DNA of 64,000 nt, from the NCBI RefSeq assembly GCF_024298965.1, contig NZ_CP085193.1:12152001-12216000 (forward strand), read 5' to 3'. Shown piece by piece: positions 39,245-47,153 of the stretch. How positions within the stretch are numbered: position 1 is the stretch's first letter; each line of letters begins with the position of its first letter. Below the pieces are notes generated by a model that saw only the letters and a program-made list of their open reading frames with translations, was not told the origin of the DNA and ran no database searches. The position numbers and the translations under genes were made by a program. This DNA is from Streptomyces rapamycinicus NRRL 5491. Its GTDB lineage: Bacteria; Actinomycetota; Actinomycetes; Streptomycetales; Streptomycetaceae.

Positions 39245-40029
39245 GTGAGCTTGAGAATCGTTGTCACTGTGAAGTATGTCCCCGACGCCACTGGCGACCG
39301 GCGCTTCGCCGATGACCTGACCGTCGACCGGGACGGCGTGGACGGTCTGCTTTCCGAGCTCGACGAGTACGCGATCGAGCAGGCCCTCCAGATCGCCGAG
39401 GAGGCCGGCGACGCCGAGGTCACCGTGCTGACCGTCGGCCCGGAGGACGCCAAGGACGCGCTGCGCAAGGCGCTGTCGATGGGCTCCGACAAGGCGATCC
39501 ACGTGGAGGACGAGGACCTGCACGGCACCGACGCCATCGGCACCTCGCTGGTGCTGGCCAGGGCAATCGAGAAGGCCGGCTACGACCTGGTGATCTCCGG
39601 GATGGCCTCCACCGACGGCACCATGGGGTCGTTCCGGCGCTGCTGGCCGAGCGTCTGGGCGTGCCGCAGGCGACCCTGTTGTCCGAGGTGTCGGTCGGGG
39701 ACGGCATGGTCAAGGGCCGCCGGGACGGCGATGCCGCCTCCGAGCAGCTCCAGGCGCGGCTCCCGGCCGTCGTGTCGGTGACCGACCAGTCGGGTGAGGC
39801 GCGTTACCCCTCGTTCAAGGGCATCATGGCGGCGAAGAAGAAGCCAGTGGAGTCCTGGGACCTGGCCGACCTGGAGATCGACACCGAGGAGGCCGGTCTG
39901 GAGGGTGCCTCCACCACGGTCGAGGCCGTGGCGGAGCGTCCGGCGCGCGCCGCGGGCACGATCGTCAGGGACGAGGGCGAGGGCGGCAAGCAGCTCGCCG
40001 AGTTCCTCGTGAGCCGGAAATTCATCTGA
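39245..40029 (+). CDS. etfB: Electron transfer flavoprotein beta subunit (one frameshift)
   Basis: About 261 residues, start GTG 39245 (MSLRIVVTVKYVPDATGDRR). Family features: LSELDEYAIEQALQIAEEAG, VTVLTVGPEDAKDALRKALS, MGSDKAIHV, GMASTDG, PAVVSVTDQSGEARYPSFKG and MAAKKKP. Adding one G to the GGGG run at 39625-39628 restores GVVPALLAERLGVPQATLLS, which shows the break is a homopolymer-type deletion. With EtfA it carries electrons from acyl-CoA dehydrogenases to the membrane quinone pool. The gene order etfB-etfA is standard. Confidence 0.92.
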
Positions 40030-40089
40030 GGCTCCTGAGCCTCACCGCCCGTCCCCCAGACTGCGCAATCCGCGAGGAGATCCGTTCCC

Positions 40090-41048
40090 ATGGCTGAAGT
40101 TCTCGTCTACGTCGACCACGTGGACGGTGCCGTCCGCAAGCCCACGCTGGAGCTTTTGGCCCTGGCCCGTCGCATCGGCGAGCCGGTCGCCGTCGCGTTG
40201 GGAGCCGGCGCCGCTGACACCGCCACCACGCTCGCCGAGCACGGCACGGTGAGGGTCCTCACGCACGACGCCGCCGAGTACGCCGAGTACCTGGTAGTGC
40301 GAAGGTGGACGCCCTGCAGGCCGCCTACGAGCGGGTGTCCCCAGCCGCCGTCCTGGTCCCGTCCTCCGCGGAGGGCAAGGAGATCGCCGCGCGTCTGGCG
40401 CTGCGCATCGGCTCGGGCATCATCACCGACGCCGTCGACCTGGAGGCCGGCGACGAGGGTCCGGTGGCCACCCAGTCGGTGTTCGCCGCCTCCTTCATCA
40501 CCAAGTCCCGTGTCAGCAAGGGCATCCCGGTCATCACGGTGAAGCCGAACTCGGCCGCACCGGAGGCGGCCCCGGCCGCGGGCGCGGTCGAGGCGCTCGA
40601 GGTGTCCTTCTCGGAGCGGGCGACCGGCACGAAGGTGGTCTCGCGTACGCCGCGTGAGTCGACGGGGCGTCCCGACCTGACCGAGGCCGCGATCGTGGTC
40701 TCCGGCGGCCGTGGTGTGGGCGGTGCGCAGAACTTCGCACTCATCGAGACCCTGGCCGACTCCTTGGGCGCGGCCGTCGGCGCCTCGCGTGCCGCGGTGG
40801 ACGCGGGCTGGTACCCACACACCAATCAGGTCGGCCAGACCGGCAAGTCCGTGTCCCCACAGCTGTACATCGCGAGCGGCATCTCCGGGGCGATCCAGCA
40901 CCGCGCCGGTATGCAGACCTCGAAGACGATCGTGGCGATCAACAAGGACGCCGAGGCCCCGATCTTCGACCTGGTCGACTACGGCGTCGTCGGCGACCTC
41001 TTCGAGGTCGTCCCCCAGCTCATCGAAGAGATCAAGGCCCGCGGTTGA
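40090..41048 (+). CDS. etfA: Electron transfer flavoprotein alpha subunit (one frameshift)
   Basis: About 320 residues, start ATG 40090 ([20 protein letters not shown]). FAD-binding features in the C-terminal domain: [80 protein letters not shown] and [20 protein letters not shown]. One base is lost near 40298. The frame change in both Etf genes would abolish all Etf-dependent dehydrogenation if it were real. A short hairpin (40028-40043) lies in the etfB-etfA gap. Confidence 0.93.
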
Positions 41049-41147
41049 GGCGTCCCCCGGCGTATGGACGCAGGGGCTCATGCCGCGATCGATGACTCGT
41101 CCTCCCGCAGATGCTGCTGTTCGAACTACAGCGCTAGCCGTCAGTTT

Positions 41148-41168
41148 GCACTAACTAGAAGTTAGTGC
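41148..41168. promoter_or_regulatory. Perfect palindrome before the flavodoxin-like gene
   Basis: GCACTAACT-AGA-AGTTAGTGC: 9-bp perfect arms with a 3-bp centre, 69 bases before the GTG at 41237. It differs from both island-wide motifs. It looks like a dimer-binding operator; the regulator is not adjacent. Confidence 0.6.
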
Positions 41169-41236
41169 TTTCCTGTGGTCACTGCCTTCGAGCTGCCCGT
41201 TCGGGCTTGCGAATGCCCCCAGAGGAGTAATTCATC

Positions 41237-41821
41237 GTGACCACCCCCGTAGTGTCCATCGCGTACCACTCCGGCTACGGCCACACCGCTGTGATCGCCG
41301 AGGCCGTCCGCGCGGGCGCCGCCGAGGCGGGCGCCGAGGTACACCTGATCAAGGTGGATGAGATCACCGACGAACAGTGGGAGACGCTGGACCGCTCCGA
41401 CGCGATCGTCTTCGGTTCGCCCACCTATATGGGCACCGCGTCCGGCGCCTTCCACGTGTTCGCCGAGGCGTCCTCCAAGCGCTGGTTCCAGCTCGCCTGG
41501 AAGGACAAGCTGGCGGCCGGCTTCACCAACTCCGCCTCGAAGAGCGGTGACAAGCTGCACACCCTGCAGTTCTTCCAGATCCTCGCCGGTCAGCACGGCA
41601 TGCACTGGGTCAACCTCGGCCTGCACCCCGGCTGGAACAGCAGCACGGGATCCGAGCACGACCTCAACCGCCTCGGCGTCTTCACGGGCGCGGCCGCCCA
41701 GACCAACAGCGACGAGGGTCCGGAAGCCGTGCACAAGGCCGACGTGGCCACGGCCGGACACTTGGGACGCCGGGTGACCGAGACGGCAAGGGTGTTCGCG
41801 CGCGGGAGCGTCGCCGCGTAG
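41237..41821 (+). CDS. Flavodoxin-fold NAD(P)H:quinone oxidoreductase / FMN reductase (WrbA-like)
   Basis: Intact, 194 residues. The FMN phosphate loop is AYHSGYGHTAVIAEAV, followed by DAIVFGSPTYMGTASGAFHV, AAGFTNSASKSGDKLHTLQF and NSDEGPEAVHKADVATAGHL. WrbA-type enzymes reduce quinones by two electrons and protect against redox stress. It starts from a GTG with GAGGAG upstream. A perfect 21-bp palindrome lies in the promoter region, as often seen for MarR- or HxlR-controlled quinone reductases. Confidence 0.87.
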   Translation: MTTPVVSIAYHSGYGHTAVIAEAVRAGAAEAGAEVHLIKVDEITDEQWETLDRSDAIVFGSPTYMGTASGAFHVFAEASSKRWFQLAWKDKLAAGFTNSASKSGDKLHTLQFFQILAGQHGMHWVNLGLHPGWNSSTGSEHDLNRLGVFTGAAAQTNSDEGPEAVHKADVATAGHLGRRVTETARVFARGSVAA

Positions 41822-41911
41822 CCGGGCTGCGGGTCTGAACCGATCCCGGGGCCGTTCTCGTATGCGCTGCCCGCACACTGTCCTGAGTCCGCGTGCCGGC
41901 CCGACGCGCGG

Positions 41912-42371
41912 GTGCCCCCCTGCTGCCAGGCAGCAGGGGGCACGGTGGCTCTGCTGTCCGGGGTCCGGGATATTCCGCTTGCTGAGCTCAACCACAATGT
42001 GGTCGCGCTGGCCCGCGCGGCGACCGTACTGGACATCCCGCTGGTCGTCACCGCCCCACCGCGGCCGACAGCATGTGGGGGCCGACCGCGCCTCGCTCGA
42101 GGTGTGCGCGGCGCTGCCCGCGATCGCTGCGACGGCCGCCGGATACGACGCGTACGTCGCTGTGGATGCTTCGGGCACCTTCAGCCAGGCCAAGCGGGAG
42201 GCCGGGCTGCTGCGCATGCAGCAGGCGCGCGTCATCGTCAGCGACTACGCCACTCTCATGGTGGAGGCTCTGGCCGACAACGCCGCCCCTCAATCCGGCG
42301 CCCTCTACGCCGCCCTCGACATGCCGTTCGCCGTCCTGGCAGGCCAGGTCTCCGCCGCCTACCAGGCCTAG
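41912..42371 (+). pseudogene. Broken isochorismatase-family (YcaC-like) hydrolase
   Basis: The sequence reads LLSGVRDIPLAELNHNVVAL and ARAATVLDIPLVVTA, then, after frame changes, ADSMWGPT followed directly by ASLEVCAALPAIAATAAGYD, VAVDASGTFSQAKREAGLLR and YAALDMPFAVLAGQVSAAYQ. The N-terminal strand with the catalytic Asp (xALLxxDxQ) is missing, and about 45-50 residues normally lying between MWGP and the catalytic-Cys segment are deleted. A near-perfect GC-rich hairpin (41912-41943) replaces the start. Unlike most breaks in this window, this is a genuine gene loss. Confidence 0.65.
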
Positions 42372-42505
42372 GGTTGGCGGGCTTACCGCATCGGTCCAGA
42401 GGAACGGGGCGCGGGGCCACCCGAGAGGTGGCGGCCTCAAGACCTGTTGTCAGACCGCACCACTACGGTGGCGGGCGTTCACACACCCACCACGGAAGGC
42501 TGGCG

Positions 42506-43033
42506 ATGGGCGCGAGCGGCTGGGACTACCTGACTCGGTACCAGGGCAGTGTCGAGGCGACGTTGGTCGCGGTGCAGAAGCAAGTCCTGGCGAGCGGCGA
42601 CTACATCTGGCCCTGGGAAACCCGGGCCGAATACGGCGTCACGGGCGATGAGTTGTTGCCGCGACCGTCGTCGTTGGACGGGCTCGACGCGGCCAAGGGC
42701 ACCGATGAGTTCTGGGACGAGGGCACCCACACGATCCTCGACATCGGCGAGGTGGTCCACACGGCCGACCCACCCGACCCGTACGATCCCGACGACTCCG
42801 GGACGCTACGACCACTCCGGCACGAGCGCATACGGCACCACTTCGGCACCGACCGGCCGACGCCTGCCCAGTTCCAGGAACTGCTCGCCCGCGACAGGGA
42901 CTGGTCGATCCAGCCGAACCTCGACCAGGTGCTGACCGACGAGTGCCAGATGAGGTGGACCGGTTTGTACGTCATCCTCTACACCGACGACGAACCCAGC
43001 CACGTGGGAATCTTCGGATACTCGGGGGACTGA
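42506..43033 (+). CDS. Hypothetical protein
   Basis: Intact, 175 residues, start ATG 42506 with a GGAAGG site. I do not recognise the family. It begins MGASGWDYLTRYQGSVEATL and is acidic and tryptophan-rich (YIWPWETRAEYG, EFWDEGTHTIL), with a central DPPDPYDPDDSGT loop and a C-terminal beta-rich part (MRWTGLYVILYTDDEPSHVG). No signal peptide or membrane segment is visible. It stands alone on the plus strand, convergent with the next gene, and may be part of a Streptomyces-type accessory module. Confidence 0.7.
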   Translation: MGASGWDYLTRYQGSVEATLVAVQKQVLASGDYIWPWETRAEYGVTGDELLPRPSSLDGLDAAKGTDEFWDEGTHTILDIGEVVHTADPPDPYDPDDSGTLRPLRHERIRHHFGTDRPTPAQFQELLARDRDWSIQPNLDQVLTDECQMRWTGLYVILYTDDEPSHVGIFGYSGD

Positions 43034-43173
43034 ACAGAAAGCAGCCGGGACCAAGCGTGAAGTCTCCAAGACACTCAGGAAGATCATGTCAACCTGATGT
43101 GTTCCCATGGAGGTTGGAGACGGCTCGGTGACCTTACGAGTGCCTGCCCCGCCCCGCATCGCGGCTGCGCGAC

Positions 43174-44478
43174 TCAACGCCTCGGCGCGCTCGCCGTCGG
43201 TGCCCAGGACCCGTCGAGCGCCACGCCCGCGGCTTCGGCGACCCGGGCGCGGGACTCCAGCAGCCGGGTGCGCAACGCCGGCAGGTCGACGTCGAGCAGT
43301 CGGCCGTTTCGCTTGACCGGCTTTCCGGCGATGAAGACGCTGTCCACCAGCCCGGGGTGACCGGCGGAGACGACCGTGCCGACGGGATCCGTGACCGGGA
43401 AGACCGTGAGGTCCTCGGCGTCGAGGAGGATGAAGTCGGCGTCCTTGCCGACACTGAGGCTGCCCGTCCGGGCGTCGAGTCCACAGGTGCGGGCGCCGTC
43501 CACCGTGGCGAATTCGACGAAGTCCCGCGCCGTGAGGCCGCCGTTCAGACCGCGCTGGACGGAGAACGCCGTGCGCATGGTGGCGAACATGTCGCCGCCG
43601 GCGGACGGGCAGTCGTCGATGGACAGTGACGGGCGGATACCGGCGGCCAGCATGCGGCCGGTCTCGGGCCAGCCGAAGCCCATCTTCAGCTCGACGTCCG
43701 GGCTGATCGACACCGAGCAGCCCGCGTCGGCCATCATCGCCACCTGGTCGTCGGAGATGCCGTTGCCGTGCACGAAGGTCGTGCGGTCATCCAGCAGTCC
43801 GCGGTCGCGCATGTCCGCGATGGGGCGCTCACCGCTGGGCCAGCCCGTGGCGGCGTGTACGTGGACGCTCACCCGCAGTCCGAGTTCCCGTGCCAGTGCG
43901 ACATCGGCGGCGGTAGTGTCCATCGAGGTCCGCTGCGGACCGCGCAGCCCCAACGCCATGCCCTCGTCCGGCAGTTGGGATCGCACGCGCTTGACCTCGG
44001 TGGCGATCGACTCGTCGGCCACGCCCGCGCCGTAGCAGAACACCGAGTGGCCGGGCGCGTCACGCAGCGCCTGGATCGCGGCGTCGGCGTTCTCCGGACG
44101 GTCGGAGCAGTGGAACCAGTCGAGCATGGTCGTGACGCCCGAGCTCAGTGCCTCGATCCGGCCCAGCAGGTTGCCCAGGTACACGTCCTCCGGCCGGTAG
44201 TGCGGCCGGAGCGTGCCGTGCATGGCTGTGCCGTACTCGCGGAAGGTCCAGTTGGCCCCGATGCCACGGAAGGCGGTCTGCCAGGTGTGCCGGTGGGTGT
44301 CGACGAAACCGGGCATCACGATCTTGCCGCGGGCGTCGACGACCTCCGCCTCGGCTGTGTCCACGTCGGCGGCGACCGCCGCGATCCGACCGTCCTCGAT
44401 GAGCAGGTCGCCCTGCGGGAGATCGCCGACGGCCGGGTCCATGCTGACCACCATGCCGCCGCGTATCAATGTCCTCAT
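43174..44478 (-). CDS. Amidohydrolase, TrzN/chlorohydrolase-like deaminase family
   Basis: Intact, 434 residues. N-terminal MRTLIRGGMVVSMDPAVGDL, metal motif IVMPGFVDTHRHTWQTAFRG, HVHAATGWPSG, FVHGNGISDDQ and SIDDCPSAGGDMFATMRTAF, with C-terminal GKDADFILLD. The family deaminates or dechlorinates cyclic amidines such as guanine derivatives and s-triazines; the substrate is open. It is divergent from a MarR gene, with a 44-bp double palindrome covering the intergenic promoter, so a MarR-controlled inducible hydrolase is likely. Confidence 0.87.
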   Translation of the reverse strand: MRTLIRGGMVVSMDPAVGDLPQGDLLIEDGRIAAVAADVDTAEAEVVDARGKIVMPGFVDTHRHTWQTAFRGIGANWTFREYGTAMHGTLRPHYRPEDVYLGNLLGRIEALSSGVTTMLDWFHCSDRPENADAAIQALRDAPGHSVFCYGAGVADESIATEVKRVRSQLPDEGMALGLRGPQRTSMDTTAADVALARELGLRVSVHVHAATGWPSGERPIADMRDRGLLDDRTTFVHGNGISDDQVAMMADAGCSVSISPDVELKMGFGWPETGRMLAAGIRPSLSIDDCPSAGGDMFATMRTAFSVQRGLNGGLTARDFVEFATVDGARTCGLDARTGSLSVGKDADFILLDAEDLTVFPVTDPVGTVVSAGHPGLVDSVFIAGKPVKRNGRLLDVDLPALRTRLLESRARVAEAAGVALDGSWAPTASAPRR

Positions 44479-44498
44479 CGGGTGAGCTCCTCTCGCGC

Positions 44499-44542
44499 AG
44501 TTGACGCATCAACTCTAGGAATGTGGAGTTGATGCGTCAACT
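44499..44542. promoter_or_regulatory. MarR-type double operator
   Basis: The 17-bp arms AGTTGACGCATCAACTC (44499-44515) and GAGTTGATGCGTCAACT (44526-44542) are exact inverted repeats around 10 bases. Each arm is itself a near-palindrome, GTTGAyGCrTCAAC. The site lies between the divergent amidohydrolase and MarR genes. Confidence 0.75.
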
Positions 44543-44571
44543 GTGTGTCTCCGGCGGGTAGGATTTCCGCC

Positions 44572-45045
44572 ATGACGGAGACCCGCGACCTGGATCCCGA
44601 GGAGTGGGAGCTCTGGGGCGCTTGGACGCGCGCGCAGCGGCTGCTCACCCAGGAGCTCGACCGTGCCCTCCAGCGCGACTTCGGCATCTCCAAGGCCGAG
44701 TTCAGCGTGCTGATGACCTTGTGGCGCGCGGCCGGGCCCGAGCTGCGCGTCGGCGAGCTCTCCGAGTCGCTCGGCTGGGAGAAGAGCCGCGTCTCGCACC
44801 AGCTGACCCGCATGGAGAAGCGCGGTTTCGTGGCACGGACCGAAAGCGGCGCCTACGGCCGCCGTACCGGGATCAAGCTGACCACCGAGGGGCGTAGTGC
44901 CGTGCAGAGCGCCATCACCGGCCACGCCGGCAACATCCGCCGCCACTTCTTCGACACGCTCACTCCGCGGCAGGCCGATGCCATTCGGGCGTGGAGCGAG
45001 CAGATGATCGAGCGCATGGAATCGCACGGCGACGTCTCCGCCTGA
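44572..45045 (+). CDS. MarR-family transcriptional regulator
   Basis: Intact, 157 residues, ATG 44572 with GGGTAGGA upstream. Its winged helix is LRVGELSESLGWEKSRVSHQ, LTRMEKRGFVARTESGAYGR and TGIKLTTEGR. MarR proteins bind as dimers to palindromes of about 14-20 bp and are released by phenolic or other small ligands. The strong double palindrome at 44499-44542 between this gene and the amidohydrolase is its likely target and implies autoregulation. Confidence 0.88.
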   Translation: MTETRDLDPEEWELWGAWTRAQRLLTQELDRALQRDFGISKAEFSVLMTLWRAAGPELRVGELSESLGWEKSRVSHQLTRMEKRGFVARTESGAYGRRTGIKLTTEGRSAVQSAITGHAGNIRRHFFDTLTPRQADAIRAWSEQMIERMESHGDVSA

Positions 45046-45094
45046 CGGCCATCGGAGACCGACTACGCTGTGCCGCCACCCCCGGCACCGGTGA

Positions 45095-45589
45095 TCAGCT
45101 GCGGTCTTCGACGCTGCTGCCGGCGATCGCCAGGAACAGTTCGCGAGCCCGCTCGCAGAACTGCTCGACATCCGCGACGTCCGGCTCGTCGCCGTCCGCC
45201 AGCATCCGGGCCTGGAGCTGCTCGGAGCGCAGCCCGCCATAGCGGGCCCGCACCTCCGCGGTCACCGGCTGAACCGCGATGTGCAGGTGCTTGCGAGCGT
45301 CGAGGCCATGCGACCACACGCAGACGTAGGTCTGCTCAGGCTGGCACAACGTCTCTACGACGCGAGCGGTATCGCGCAGCAAGGGGCCGAGTTCCGCCGC
45401 TGCCGCGTCGTCGAGATCCGCGATGGCCACGACGTGCTCCCGCGGACCGACGATCAAGGTGCCGAGATTCATCGGACCGACGACGTGGTTCACCACCCAA
45501 GCAGTGGTTTCGTGCAGGACACCCCCGGGCAACTCCCGGCGCCCGGCCAGAAGGTCGCACCCAAGACACCCCGTCACATCCACGCGCAC
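45095..45589 (-). CDS. HIT-family hydrolase
   Basis: About 164 residues, start GTG 45589 (MRVDVTGCLGCDLLAGRREL). It has a Cys pair CLGC, the HIT-fold strands WVVNHVVGPMNLGTLIVGPR and the HIT motif KHLHIAVQPV. HIT proteins hydrolyse or transfer nucleotidyl groups. The open frame continues upstream into the next gene by chance; the domain boundary and GTG define this start. A C-terminal helix-rich tail (FCERARELFLAIAG) follows. Confidence 0.72.
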   Translation of the reverse strand: MRVDVTGCLGCDLLAGRRELPGGVLHETTAWVVNHVVGPMNLGTLIVGPREHVVAIADLDDAAAAELGPLLRDTARVVETLCQPEQTYVCVWSHGLDARKHLHIAVQPVTAEVRARYGGLRSEQLQARMLADGDEPDVADVEQFCERARELFLAIAGSSVEDRS

Positions 45590-45809
45590 CAGCCTACACA
45601 GACCCGCGGCGATGAAGCCGACTGCCAACCTGGGTGAACTGTCCGCCAGTTGGCTTGCGTACGCGGTAAGTGCACACTGTGGTCGAGGCTGAGGAACATG
45701 ACCACGGGAACGCCGACATGGGTATGCCCCGGATTCCCGGCCGCTGGCTGTGGCCAGTCGCTCCCCAGGGAGGTCGGCGTGCGGCCACGCTGGATCGTAT
45801 CGTGGTTTC

Positions 45810-46450
45810 TCAGGAGGGGGTTGCTTCGCTGGGCTCGGCCGTGCCAGCGGCCGCGTCCGGGGTGGCAGCCGAGTAGAAGACGGACCTCTGCTGCTTGGTG
45901 CGGTGCGCTTGGCCCTTGGCGACGAGCGACTCGAGGGTGCCGCGCACGACTGTGGCCTTGATCTCGCGGTCCGGGAGGGCTCGGGTGAGGGCGGCGGTGA
46001 TTTCGGCTGCGGAGCGCGGTTCACCGTGCTGGGCGAGGTCATCGCGGATGAGGTCCCGAGCGTGGGCACACCCGCCTCCCGTGCCCGCTTGGTCCGGCTC
46101 CTGCCGGACTCTGCCCCTTTCCTCTTTCCGCTGGTCTTTCCGCTGGTCGTGTCGGCCTTCTTCTTCGGTTTGCGTGCTGACGGCGACGCGGACTTCCGGG
46201 TGGGGGACGAGCCGTTCTCCAACCCGCTGACGCCGGTGTCGTCCGGTGCGTCACCGGTGGCTTCGTTGTCGAGGGTCTGCCGCATGCTGAGCAGGAGCGT
46301 CCGGTTGTTCTCCAACGCCGACAGTTGTCGTTGCAACGTCGCGATGTCGGCGCTGAGGCGTTCGTGTTCGGCTGCGTTGCGTTCGAGGTCGGCGGTGATC
46401 TGTGCCGTGTACTGGGTTTTGAGACTGGTGTTGTCGGCAGAGGTGTCCAT
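45810..46450 (-). CDS. Coiled-coil/basic protein with C-terminal winged-helix-like domain (one frameshift)
   Basis: About 213 residues from ATG 46450. The N-terminal heptad-rich coiled coil contains LERNAAEHERLSADIATLQR and QLSALENNRTLLLSM. A Ser/Lys/Arg-rich linker (RKPKKKADTTSGKTSGKRKG) follows. After one lost base near 46055 a small helical domain reads LIRDDLAQHGEPRSAAEITA and VVRGTLESLVAKGQAHRTKQ. The layout suggests a DNA-binding, nucleoid- or silencing-type regulator; no specific function can be given. Confidence 0.65.
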
Positions 46451-46453
46451 CAC

Positions 46454-46730
46454 AAGCTCCCTCGTCTGGGTGTCTTTTCATGTTGGTGGTGGATGGTACC
46501 TCTGCGCGAGGGCTACGCGGCCACTGACTTCGGCGGGCAGGTGCGTATGTGACGCGTGCGTCGTCCACGCATTCCTCTTGCGACCGGGGCTCCGCCGAGC
46601 GCTGGGGGCACCCATCCGGCTCCCGAAGCCTCGGGTCGCGGCGGCCTGGAGGATGGTGACGAGGATCGGGCCAACGGACAGTGCCGCGCGGGCGCCGAGC
46701 AGGGCGCCTGGCCAGAGCACCTGGACCATG
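46454..46730. other. Gap without a supported gene
   Basis: 277 bases between two minus-strand genes. A minus-strand frame from 46729 is open for 83 codons but shows no domain and has shadow-like composition after the first 40 residues. I see no repeat or clear promoter. Confidence 0.4.
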
Positions 46731-47153
46731 TCACTGTTCCGGGGTCTTGTCGATGACGCGGCTGCGCCCGCGGAACTCGGCGATGACCTCCGCGCCCCGT
46801 AGGACGGTCACGTCGTAGATTCCGCTGCGGCCGAATCGGGTGCGTTCACAGGCGGATGCTGTCAGGACGTCACCTTCCTTGACGGGGGCGGTGAACGCGA
46901 TGTCGGCGCCCGCCGCGACGGTGACGGGGCCATGACTGTTGCAGGCGCAGGCGAATGCCGTGTCGGCGAGCGCGAAGATGTAACCGCCGTGGGCGATGCC
47001 GTGGCCGTTGAGCATGGCCGCGGTCACGGTCATCCGGACAAGGGCCGAGCCGTCCCCCGCCTCCAGGAGTTCCATGCCCATGCCCTGAGAGGCCCGGTCG
47101 GTGGCGAACATCGCACGTGCCGGGTCGGTTTCCGGGGCCGAATCGCTTGTCAC
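46731..47153 (-). CDS. Hotdog-fold thioesterase, PaaI/PaaD-like
   Basis: Intact, 140 residues from GTG 47153. It contains FATDRASQGMGMELLEAGDG, the hotdog signature MLNGHGIAHGGYIFALADTA, FACACNSHGPVTVAAGADIA and the basic C-terminal strand EVIAEFRGRSRV. PaaI-type thioesterases release CoA from hydroxyphenylacetyl- and related ring-acyl-CoAs. The start overlaps the stop of the PLP decarboxylase gene (GTGA), so the two are coupled, suggesting a shared aromatic or amine pathway. Confidence 0.87.
   Translation of the reverse strand: MTSDSAPETDPARAMFATDRASQGMGMELLEAGDGSALVRMTVTAAMLNGHGIAHGGYIFALADTAFACACNSHGPVTVAAGADIAFTAPVKEGDVLTASACERTRFGRSGIYDVTVLRGAEVIAEFRGRSRVIDKTPEQ

Noticed and set aside
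40028..40043. Small hairpin GAGGCT-CCTG-AGCCTC between etfB and etfA
   Set aside because: A 6-bp stem overlapping the etfB stop is too short for a convincing terminator in this genome and the genes belong to one operon.
45095..46453. An apparent 452-residue fusion of a coiled-coil protein and a HIT domain
   Set aside because: The first protein's real C-terminus lies in another frame with its own stop at 45810, and the HIT domain has a GTG at 45589.
46478..46729. A possible 83-residue minus-strand gene starting one base after the thioesterase stop
   Set aside because: It has no ribosome site of its own, no domain, and the latter half looks like a shadow of GC-rich non-coding DNA.
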